Assembly (NCBI GenBank): GCA_019695185.1 | Contig: JAIBAN010000015.1 | Coordinates: forward strand, 1 to 64,000 | Length of the DNA: 64,000 nucleotides | Direction: 5' to 3' | Source: Blastocatellia bacterium | GTDB taxonomy: Bacteria > Acidobacteriota > Blastocatellia > Chloracidobacteriales > Chloracidobacteriaceae | In this document: one piece after another, positions 46,139 to 53,010 of the stretch | Position numbering within the stretch: position 1 is the first letter of the stretch | Layout: each line of letters starts with the position of its first letter | Program-made: the position numbers and the translations under genes | The notes under the pieces: generated by a model | Databases searched by the model: none | What the model was told of the DNA's origin: nothing | The model's input: only the letters and a program-made list of their open reading frames with translations

Positions 46139-46185
46139 TTTCGAAACCCTGAACCCTGAATCCCTAAACCCTAAACCCTGGACCT
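46139..46185. repeat. Partial AACCCTG heptamer repeat
   Basis: Units AACCCTG, AATCCCT and AACCCTA run head to tail just before the 621-aa gene, matching the arm type at 21589-21636. The opposite arm is absent or reduced. Confidence 0.6.
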
Positions 46186-46223
46186 GAAAAATGGATGTGA
46201 GAGGTTCGAAGAGGTGGCAAGCT

Positions 46224-48089
46224 ATGAAACGTGGATTTGTTTGGCCCTGGCAACAACGACCGAACCGGTTTCAGGTTACATTCCTGGTCCTGCTGGCAGG
46301 ACTGGCGGCAGTCCTTTCGGCTCAATCGGCCAAAACCCCTGCCAGCCCCTATGAACTTGCCAGAGCCTGTCCCCGTGGTGCCTGTATCTACGTTCAGTTC
46401 AGGAACCTGCCGGAATTTCTGGATTTGTGGAATCGTTCGGCTCTGCGGGAACGCTACCTTCAGAGTGTCAACTTCGACCAATTCCAGAAACGGCACCTGG
46501 GCATCAAACTGCTTGAAAGATTCGACGAAGTTTCCCTCGCACTCGGGTTTCCGCTGGACTCGCGGGCTTTTCACGGTGCCACGCAAAACCAGGCTGCCCT
46601 GGCTGTTTACGACATTGGAAAAATGGAGATGGTTTTTGTGGCTCCGGTGGATGAAGCCACCTTCAAGGCTTCCGTGTTTGCCCTCAATCAGGACCATTTC
46701 GACCACAATGAACTGCCTGACGGGTCGGTCTTTTACACCACGCAAATGGCCGTGGACCGGGACCGGCAGAAACAGAACTTTCTGTTTTCTTTTTGCAAAG
46801 GGAAACTGGTGCTGGCGACCAATACCTCACTGTTGCTGCGCACGCTGGCCAACCTGAATGGAAAAAATATCAAAGACCGCCTTTCCGATGAACCCGCCTT
46901 TCAGATTCTCACTGGTGAAATCAACCCACACTTTGTCACCTCCTGGATTGACCAGCAGAAACTCAACCGTGATTGGTATTTCAAGGAATATTGGATCCAT
47001 CCCGGACTGGACAAAGTGAAGGGAGTGCAGGCCGGTATCTTCGATTTTGAAATGCAGGCCGACCGGTGGTTTGAACATCGCCGGTTTCTCCGCAGCGGTA
47101 TGCCCGCCGCCGGACCTTTGGGAATGTTGGCTGAAACCGAAGTTGAACGTCTGCGCGGGTTGCTTCCGGCGGATATTCCCTATCTCCGGCTGCAACCGTT
47201 TTCCCTTTCAGCAGGGGCCCCGGCGGATGCGGTTGGCACCGTGTTTTTTGAACCTGTGGAAACCAAAACCACCGTGGTCAAAAAATCCTGGGGTGGGAAC
47301 CCGTTTGGCTATTCCGAATCGTGGCGGGATACCTGGGAGTCATCGGAAGAGGATGATTTTTCCTATCAGTACCTTGATTACCGGTATGACCGGCAAATTG
47401 ACGATGAAGCAGAAACTGGGCAATCCCCGCCCGCCAACTTTGAAAAAACCAAGGTTGGCCTTGAGGCAGCCTACCGGGCTCATTTTGCCGAGGCATTGCG
47501 CGAAGCACGTCCCACCATGCAGGCTACCTTGTACAGCCCTGAATTCCTGCCCCAGCCACTGTTTGCCAATTTCCGAAAAGCGGTGGTCCTTTCACTGAAA
47601 ACACCCGGTGCCGTGAAGACTGAGAGATTGGAACAGGCGTTCAACGAATTGATCCAGGCTCGGCTGGCCCTGCCGCAAAGCTCCAATCACCTTCAGTGGG
47701 TGAAGCAGAATCAGGATGGGGTTTCCTGGGTTGAATTAACCCTTCCCGAACTGGGGCGAAAGCTTGGTTATGCAGTCCACCGGAATCATCTCATTTTTTC
47801 CAACCGGATTGATTTACTGAAATCCCTGTTGCTTGAAAAAGCACCTGCCCGACTCAACCCAAACCCAAACGGCCAATGGTCTGAAGTGACCGTGGTCCAA
47901 TTTGACCAGGGGCAGAAAATTTTAGGTCAGTTTTTTGAACCATTGGAAACGGACAAGTTCTTTTCCAGTGAAGTTCGCGGGTTGCTTGATGTTTCTCGTG
48001 AAGTCCGGGCGCTAACCTTGAAGCGGCGTTCTCTTCCCGGCAGGCTGGTGGAGGATTTGGAAATCGGGTTTGTTTCCGGGCAACCTTGA
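46224..48089 (+). CDS. Exported protein of unknown function (621 aa)
   Basis: ATG at 46224 follows GAGGTGG at about 7 nt. A hydrophobic segment (FLVLLAGLAAVLSAQ) indicates a signal peptide. The mature part starts SPYELARACPRGACIYVQFRNLPEFLDLWNRSALRERYLQS, a pattern like the opening of DUF3352-type proteins. It contains repeated beta-helix-beta units (AALAVYDIGKMEMVFVAPVDEATFKASVFAL, LATNTSLLLRTLANLNGKN, HLIFSNRIDLLKSLLLE). A charged, Tyr-rich insert (WESSEEDDFSYQYLDYRYDRQIDDEAE) lies mid-protein. No catalytic signature is seen. Third in line after VIT-VWA and the giant TPR protein, so possibly part of the same envelope complex. Confidence 0.85.
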   Translation: MKRGFVWPWQQRPNRFQVTFLVLLAGLAAVLSAQSAKTPASPYELARACPRGACIYVQFRNLPEFLDLWNRSALRERYLQSVNFDQFQKRHLGIKLLERFDEVSLALGFPLDSRAFHGATQNQAALAVYDIGKMEMVFVAPVDEATFKASVFALNQDHFDHNELPDGSVFYTTQMAVDRDRQKQNFLFSFCKGKLVLATNTSLLLRTLANLNGKNIKDRLSDEPAFQILTGEINPHFVTSWIDQQKLNRDWYFKEYWIHPGLDKVKGVQAGIFDFEMQADRWFEHRRFLRSGMPAAGPLGMLAETEVERLRGLLPADIPYLRLQPFSLSAGAPADAVGTVFFEPVETKTTVVKKSWGGNPFGYSESWRDTWESSEEDDFSYQYLDYRYDRQIDDEAETGQSPPANFEKTKVGLEAAYRAHFAEALREARPTMQATLYSPEFLPQPLFANFRKAVVLSLKTPGAVKTERLEQAFNELIQARLALPQSSNHLQWVKQNQDGVSWVELTLPELGRKLGYAVHRNHLIFSNRIDLLKSLLLEKAPARLNPNPNGQWSEVTVVQFDQGQKILGQFFEPLETDKFFSSEVRGLLDVSREVRALTLKRRSLPGRLVEDLEIGFVSGQP

Positions 48090-48181
48090 TTTGCTGGCGG
48101 GTGGATTTTGGTTTTCCACTGAGTGGTTCTCTCCAGGTTTGGGCAACCCTGGTTGAGATCGGTTTTTATGGGTTTCCTTCC

Positions 48182-49165
48182 TTACTTGCCGGGTTTTGTT
48201 TCCGGATTTTTTCCCCACTTGGCGTCCCGCATCGGTTTGATGCGTTTTTCCCAGGTTGCAACCACATACTTGTGATACTCGTCGAGGGTGGCGGGCAATT
48301 CCTTGTTTTGTTGTTGTTCAAGCAACAGGTCAATTTCCTGGGTGAAATAATTGAAACTGCGGATGGGCTGTTTGGCGGTGTTGCCTCTCAGTTTTTTCTC
48401 TATGGTGCTGATGAAAGCGATTTCGATAATGCGCAGGTCGGTCCCGTTGTACTTGACGCCTTCGCGGTCGTCCCGGCGTGTCCACGCCTGTCCGGCGTAA
48501 CGCTGGTAGCGCATGATGATATCATCATGTGTATTAAATATCATCATGTCATCATGTGCTACATTTGTAGCCACCAGACCTTTGAAGGTTTGACCCAATG
48601 TGGCTACATTTGTAGCCGCCAGTTCAATAATGTGTGTAGCCACCACGTCCCAGAATTCCTGCTGAGTCATGTGCAAGGTAATACATAATTCCTTTATTTT
48701 CTGGGATTTTGCCGAATCAAGCCGAATATTGAACTGTTCTTTTCCTTCATATTTATGACGGTCTTTGCTACGAGGTTGCTTGTAGCCACCGGTTGAATGT
48801 TGTTTGTAGCCACCACTTTGAGGTGTGGCTACGTTTGTAGCCACCACCGGGGAACTGGTGGCTACATTTGTAGCCACCACTGGGTTTGTGTAGCCACCAC
48901 TTTGGGGTCTTGGAACCCGTTTCAAAGGGGTGTCCACCTGGGAGGGAAGAGGGCCTGAACCGGGTTCAACAGGCGGTTCAGGGAACTCCGCTGCAGGATT
49001 TTCCACTTCCTCAGGTTGACGAGCCAATTCCAGTTGCTCTTGTATCAAATACTGGTCCAGAGCCGTCCCGGCAAAATCAAGATTCAACCGGCGAAAGGTG
49101 GAAGGCCGTTTCCCAGGCTTGAAGGGAGTGACTTTACGGTGTGGTTCGGGTGGTTCTTTCGACAC
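48182..49165 (-). CDS. Putative ribbon-helix-helix DNA-binding partner of ParA
   Basis: A 327-residue protein with a GTG start at 49165 preceded by AAGGAG. Its first 32 bases overlap the end of the parA-like gene, so the two are translationally coupled. The N-terminus is basic (EPHRKVTPFKPGKRPSTFRR), as in ParA-stimulating tails. Residues 85-130 and 185-205 are repeats such as VVATNVAT and GGYKQ, encoded by DNA palindromes. Residues about 140-182 (EGKEQFNIRLDSAKSQKIKELCITLHMTQQEFWDVVATHIIEL) fit a ribbon-helix-helix: one strand then two helices. The C-terminal 110 residues are helical and unknown. Position after ParA suggests a centromere-binding adaptor. The RHH call is by eye only. Confidence 0.75.
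   Translation of the reverse strand: MSKEPPEPHRKVTPFKPGKRPSTFRRLNLDFAGTALDQYLIQEQLELARQPEEVENPAAEFPEPPVEPGSGPLPSQVDTPLKRVPRPQSGGYTNPVVATNVATSSPVVATNVATPQSGGYKQHSTGGYKQPRSKDRHKYEGKEQFNIRLDSAKSQKIKELCITLHMTQQEFWDVVATHIIELAATNVATLGQTFKGLVATNVAHDDMMIFNTHDDIIMRYQRYAGQAWTRRDDREGVKYNGTDLRIIEIAFISTIEKKLRGNTAKQPIRSFNYFTQEIDLLLEQQQNKELPATLDEYHKYVVATWEKRIKPMRDAKWGKNPETKPGK
48512..48529. promoter_or_regulatory. 18-bp perfect palindrome inside the RHH gene
   Basis: CATGATGATATCATCATG is a perfect palindrome. Two further ATCATCATG copies follow at about 48540-48556, leading directly into the first GTGGCTAC-type site. It is a candidate protein-binding site overlapping coding sequence. Confidence 0.5.
48556..48645. 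repeat. Centromere-like palindrome cluster 1 (inside RHH gene)
   Basis: Two near-complete palindromes of the form GTGGCTACATTTGTAGCCAC (48556-48575, one base short in the left arm; 48600-48620, one mismatch in the right) and a half-site TGTAGCCACCA at 48635-48645. Confidence 0.7.
48781..48900. repeat. Centromere-like palindrome cluster 2 (inside RHH gene)
   Basis: Two complete palindromes (48825-48845 with GTTTG centre; 48857-48878 with ATTTG centre) and three half-sites TGTAGCCACC (about 48781, 48805 and 48890). Spacing is irregular. Tandem half and full sites within 120 bp resemble iterons bound by plasmid partition or replication proteins. Confidence 0.7.
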
Positions 49166-50123
49166 GTTCCAAAATCTCCTTCCACAACGAACGATAGGCC
49201 AATGCCCCTTTGGAATCAGGGGCGGTCAAATTGATGGGGGCCTTTTGGGCCGGGCTTTCCGTAATCCGCACATTGTCCGGAATGACCGTTTCCAACACCA
49301 TTCCGGGAAAGGTGGCTTTCAGGGTTTCCATGGCCTCTTTGCACACCCGCCGCCGGGCATCAAAGCGGGTGAGGAAAAATCCAAGCAAACTGGGGAAGGG
49401 GCTGCGGTTAATCGCTCTGGCCCGTTGCAATTGCCGCGTTAATTGAGCCGTGCCATCAACGGAAAGGACATCCGCCTGGACCGGACACAGCACAAAATGA
49501 CTTCCCACCTGGGCCATGGATACCAAGGTTCCGAAGGAAGGGTCCGTATCAATGAAGACAAAATCGTAAGGGGATTCATCCCAGGTTTCAAAAAACTCGC
49601 GCAGAGCGGGCACCACTTCCAAGGGGTTGGAACGGTCAATCTGGTCGTTTTGGGGATGGCTGGGGATGCAATCGAAGGTGAACTCCTGGAACCGGACCGG
49701 CTTAATCAATTCCTCAAAAGGAACATCACCTTTCAGCCAGGAGAGCAGTACCGGGGCTTTGGACGTGGAGGCCGGTTTGTCGTCAAAGAGGGAAGTGGTC
49801 GCCGAGGCCTGAGGAGCCGCATCTATCAGAAGGGCTTTGAACCCGTCGTTGGCCGCCTCGGCAGCCAGGGAGATGGCGGAGGTGGTTTTGGCAACCCCGC
49901 CTTTATTATTACTGATGGTGATGACCCGATGGCGGGTGGAAATCAACGGTGGCGCTTTGCGCAGTGCCTCAATCGAGGACCGGTCATAAAGCCGGACCCG
50001 CCCATCGGTCGGGTCCGAGATGGTCAATAATTGGTTTTCCCGCGCAATCTTGCGAAAGGTATCAGGAGAAACCCCTAAAATTTCACAGGCTTCTGATGCA
50101 GTTACAACGTTGTTCTCAGGCAT
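49134..50123 (-). CDS. ParA-family ATPase with N-terminal HTH domain
   Basis: A 329-residue protein. Residues 5-55 form a MerR/excisionase-like helix-turn-helix (VTASEACEILGVSPDTFRKIARENQLL ... VRLYDRSSIEAL). Residues 65-325 form a ParA/MinD ATPase: deviant Walker A NNKGGVAKTT at 72-81, DAAPQAS (the usual D-x-x-PQ), and YDFVFIDTDPSFGTL as Walker B region. An N-terminal HTH is the layout of type Ia plasmid ParA proteins, which repress their own operon and move DNA by ATP-driven binding to the nucleoid. The longer frame to 50246 is not favoured. ATG 50123 has no good ribosome binding site. It forms a two-gene unit with the RHH gene; together they look like a plasmid-type partition cassette on what otherwise appears chromosomal. 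Confidence 0.9.
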   Translation of the reverse strand: MPENNVVTASEACEILGVSPDTFRKIARENQLLTISDPTDGRVRLYDRSSIEALRKAPPLISTRHRVITISNNKGGVAKTTSAISLAAEAANDGFKALLIDAAPQASATTSLFDDKPASTSKAPVLLSWLKGDVPFEELIKPVRFQEFTFDCIPSHPQNDQIDRSNPLEVVPALREFFETWDESPYDFVFIDTDPSFGTLVSMAQVGSHFVLCPVQADVLSVDGTAQLTRQLQRARAINRSPFPSLLGFFLTRFDARRRVCKEAMETLKATFPGMVLETVIPDNVRITESPAQKAPINLTAPDSKGALAYRSLWKEILERVERTTRTTP

Positions 50124-50175
50124 ATTAGTGCGGATTAGTGCGAGTGGGTTAGGTATAACTCGGCATAGATTATGC
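50124..50175. promoter_or_regulatory. Candidate operator region upstream of parA
   Basis: Two 10-bp direct repeats (ATTAGTGCGG at 50124-50133, ATTAGTGCGA at 50134-50143) touch the start codon. A dyad GCATA-GAT-TATGC lies at 50163-50175. These fit self-regulation by the ParA HTH, which is an inference. Confidence 0.4.
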
Positions 50176-50227
50176 GAAATGGTCGGATTTGTCGAAGCAT
50201 TTTTAGGTATGTTTGGGAAGAAATGAC

Positions 50228-50242
50228 TGGTTTTCAAAACCA
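50228..50242. promoter_or_regulatory. Perfect dyad TGGTTTT-C-AAAACCA
   Basis: A 7-bp inverted repeat around one base, between the parA promoter region and the terminator of the upstream gene. A possible operator; no other support. Confidence 0.3.
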
Positions 50243-50273
50243 ACAAACACCCTTGTGAGCATGTTCAATCCAG

Positions 50274-50306
50274 AACAAAAAAGGCGCGCCTGCTGGCGCG
50301 CCTTTT
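50274..50306 (-). terminator. Strong rho-independent terminator of the 488-aa gene
   Basis: AAAAGGCGCGCC (50279-50290) and GGCGCGCCTTTT (50295-50306) form a perfect 12-bp stem with a 4-nt loop. Read on the minus strand it is followed by a T-run into GTTC. It lies 23 bp after the stop of the 488-aa gene and insulates the parA-like unit. Confidence 0.9.
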
Positions 50307-50328
50307 CGGGCAATCGAACGGGAAAAAA

Positions 50329-51795
50329 TCAGAAATAGTGTCCCAGTGATTGTTCCAACAGTTCAATCCGTTTATCAAAGGGAAGGCGGACCAGTTTGTC
50401 CAACACCTCGGCTTCCCCAAGTTCGGAAAGCAGAACCGTGACTTCCCACATGATTTCCTGGCGGCGGCGGCGGCTTTCGGTTTTGGCTGGGGCTTTGGAA
50501 GGGTCAATCCATTCATTGGAGGCAGCTTCCAGAAAGGTTTCCTGTTCAGACCGCAGGGAGTCCAGATGGCCCTTGAGCATTGATACCCGAACTTCCCGTG
50601 CTTCTTTTTCATCCATCCGGTGGCGGGGTTCGGTGGCATACAGGCGAAACCGGTCCACTATGCGTTCCGCAACTGACAAGGGCAATCCAGCAGCGGCGGC
50701 CATGTCGGTGGGTCTGGCTGTGACATAGGCTGAAAGGGTAATCACCCCGGCTGCAAACAGGCGGCGGATGGCGGGTCGCCCAACGTTCACCTGTTTGAGC
50801 AGGGAACTGATGATGATGGATTCCGGCGTATTGAAATCATCCGGAATCAAAAAGACCTTGGGCAAATAGTTTTCCAGGGTCAGATAGGATTCATGGATTT
50901 CGTCCCGCAGGATTTCATCCGTGTCGGGATTGTCCCCATAGGAAAGTTCGGCTTTGCGTAAAACCGTTTCAAAGGCTTCCATGTGGGTGGCCAGGTTTCC
51001 AATCCCGATTCCCAACGCTGCGGTGCGCACCGATTTACAGGCTGCCAGGCAGGGTTCAATCCAGTCTTTTCCGCCCCGCCCAAGCCGGACCTGGGCGACA
51101 AATTCACGCAAGGGGCGCACAAAAGCAGTAGCGATTTCAGAGAACAGCTCACGCACCGTTTCGTCGTCGGCTTCGGTCTGGCCGGTGGGGACTTCGCCGG
51201 TGGAGGGTTCTCCGGCCCAGACCTCATTGCCTGTGTCCCCAAACCCTTCCAGAAATGAGCCAATTTCATCCTCGCCCAAAGCCAGAAGGTCAAATGGGTC
51301 ATCGTGGGGCAGGCTTTCACGGGGAGGTGTAGCAGAATCAACTGGTGCCAGAGCCGTTTCCGTGCGGGAAGGAACCTCCATCACCTTGCGCAACAGCTTG
51401 ATGGTGGGGATCGCCTGCGAAGGAACGATGCCATGCTGGAAACCCTGGGCACGGGCAGCCAACCCTCGAAAAATCGGAGGGGCTTCACTTAACGTGACCC
51501 GCAGCCTTTCATAGAAATCACCATCCATTTCTCCCAACCGCCAACCGGCGACCCGCACCAATTCACCCAAATCAATCATCATGGCGACAGCCATTTCATC
51601 GTAAATCGGCATCGGGTGGGATTTTAATTTGAGGCCAAATTGCTCGGCAGCATAGGCAATGGCGTCGGTGTGTTCCGCCACCTGCTCAAAATAGGAATCA
51701 GCCAGGGGGGATTTGACTGCGACGCGCTCCAGGCAATGTGATAACAGGACCGAACTGTCATCAATAGCAGCCACAAATTCGCCAATGGTGTTCAT
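50329..51795 (-). CDS. Unknown protein with HPt-like helical and helix-hairpin-helix-like segments
   Basis: A 488-residue cytosolic protein starting MNTIGEFVAAIDDSSVLLSHCLERVA. The N-terminal 150 residues are helical with a conserved acidic face. A low-complexity linker (residues about 150-205) follows. Residues about 230-315 (RELFSEIATAFVRPLREFVAQVRLG ... IGNLATHMEAFETVLRKAEL) resemble a histidine phosphotransfer bundle, with His271 near the usual place but without the full HxxKGxS motif. Residues about 333-387 (LLKQVNVGRPAIRRLFAAGVITLSAYVTARPTDMAAAAGLPLSVAERIVDRFRLY) read as helix-hairpin-helix motifs. Role unknown; its own strong terminator separates it from parA, so it is probably independent. 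Confidence 0.8.
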   Translation of the reverse strand: MNTIGEFVAAIDDSSVLLSHCLERVAVKSPLADSYFEQVAEHTDAIAYAAEQFGLKLKSHPMPIYDEMAVAMMIDLGELVRVAGWRLGEMDGDFYERLRVTLSEAPPIFRGLAARAQGFQHGIVPSQAIPTIKLLRKVMEVPSRTETALAPVDSATPPRESLPHDDPFDLLALGEDEIGSFLEGFGDTGNEVWAGEPSTGEVPTGQTEADDETVRELFSEIATAFVRPLREFVAQVRLGRGGKDWIEPCLAACKSVRTAALGIGIGNLATHMEAFETVLRKAELSYGDNPDTDEILRDEIHESYLTLENYLPKVFLIPDDFNTPESIIISSLLKQVNVGRPAIRRLFAAGVITLSAYVTARPTDMAAAAGLPLSVAERIVDRFRLYATEPRHRMDEKEAREVRVSMLKGHLDSLRSEQETFLEAASNEWIDPSKAPAKTESRRRRQEIMWEVTVLLSELGEAEVLDKLVRLPFDKRIELLEQSLGHYF

Positions 51796-52114
51796 GTAAA
51801 AACCGATGTTGTCATTCTGCTGGAGAAAGCCAGAATGGAACACCGCTCCTTTCGAGAAAATGAAGTGGACAGGGTAGCACGACGCACGCCTGCCGAGGGA
51901 CATTTTTCAAGCTTGTGAGTATCGGGTTTGTCTTGAAAAAAGGGCCAAACTGAAAGGGATTTGCCGCCAGACCGCAACGGACCGGACCGAAGGTGGGGTC
52001 CTGCTGGGTGGCACGGGGAATTATCAACAAAAGAGGGGCAACTGGCTACCCCAAAAGCCCTTGGAGCCAAGGGGAAATAGCATTTTTCGCAGGCTTTTTC
52101 TGAAGTTTTGTTGT
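51796..52114. other. 319-bp spacer, nothing recognised
   Basis: This lies upstream of the 488-aa gene and downstream of the DUF1223 gene, both on the minus strand. Open frames here have no domain, and no hairpin or repeat stands out. It should contain the promoter of the 488-aa gene. Confidence 0.4.
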
Positions 52115-52945
52115 TTACCAGTGATAAGAGCCAGCTCCCACAATCCGACCTGAATTGATTTCCTGCAAAAAGGCCACCAGCCGCAGGTTTTTGGGGTTCC
52201 AATCGGGAGAGATGGAGATGGTTTGGGTAAAGCCGGCAGAGGGGCTTGATGAATCAATGGATACTTGCCCGACCTGCCACAGTTTCCGCACGACACCAGT
52301 GTGCGAAAGGGTGCGACCGCCGTTTTCACCGCGCAAAACATTGGAATGGAGTTTGGATTCGGTCAGGGCAAGCCAGAGGTCAAATTTCCGCCCGGCAGGT
52401 ATCTGGGTCGGGGCCGCCAGTTTGATTGAAACAGGCAGGTCTGCGTTTTGTTTCAAAGCTGGAACGGAAAGGTCAATCCGGATTTTGGCCAAGTGACTGG
52501 CGTCAACAATGGCTGCAAACGCATCACTGCGGCGGCCACCCACAAATTCATTTTTTCCGTCCACCACCATTTGCGGGGTGTAAATGCTGCGCAGTCCCAT
52601 GGTTTCGCCGTAAGCCCGTTGTCGTTCGGTAAATTGGCGTGAGGCAAAAGGGTCCACCCAACCCAATTCATTCCAATAGTCCACATGAAAAGCCAGGGGC
52701 AGGATTTCAACATTGGCTATGGGTTGGCTGCTTTCCAATTGTTCCAGCAGGGAGTCAGCCGGCGGACAACTGGAACAGCCCTCAGAGGTGAACAGTTCCA
52801 CCACAACCGGAACAGGAGCAGAAGGACGCTGGGGGGATTGAGCTTCGGTGGTCATAGATGAGGTTGAAGGGAGGTGGCAGGCAAAGCCGCCTAAAATGAC
52901 CTGGAACGCCAGGGCTACACCAATGATGGTCAATGATTTTTTCAT
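52115..52945 (-). CDS. Exported DUF1223 (thioredoxin-fold) protein
   Basis: A 276-residue exported protein. The start MKKSLTIIGVALAFQVILGGFACHL has a lipobox-like LGGFAC, so it may be a lipoprotein. The family signature VVELFTSEGCSSCPPADSLLEQLE carries the CSSC pair on a thioredoxin-like fold, followed by LAFHVDYWNELGWVDPFASRQFTERQRAYGE and YTPQMVVDGKNEFVGG, both hallmarks of DUF1223. The second half is a beta-rich domain. A redox role in the periplasm is plausible but unproven. It follows the CHAT gene by 65 bp on the same strand, so they may be co-transcribed. Confidence 0.93.
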   Translation of the reverse strand: MKKSLTIIGVALAFQVILGGFACHLPSTSSMTTEAQSPQRPSAPVPVVVELFTSEGCSSCPPADSLLEQLESSQPIANVEILPLAFHVDYWNELGWVDPFASRQFTERQRAYGETMGLRSIYTPQMVVDGKNEFVGGRRSDAFAAIVDASHLAKIRIDLSVPALKQNADLPVSIKLAAPTQIPAGRKFDLWLALTESKLHSNVLRGENGGRTLSHTGVVRKLWQVGQVSIDSSSPSAGFTQTISISPDWNPKNLRLVAFLQEINSGRIVGAGSYHW

Positions 52946-53010
52946 GGTTGGCACATTTCGGGAAATTTGTTGAAAGCCGTGAGAAATTCTGCTGCCTGAC
53001 TGAAATCCGA

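Noticed and set aside
48182-50123. Chromosomal origin-linked parAB locus
   Set aside because: No ParB of the standard HTH type, no canonical parS (TGTTTCACGTGAAACA), and no rnpA, gidA, yidC or dnaA nearby.
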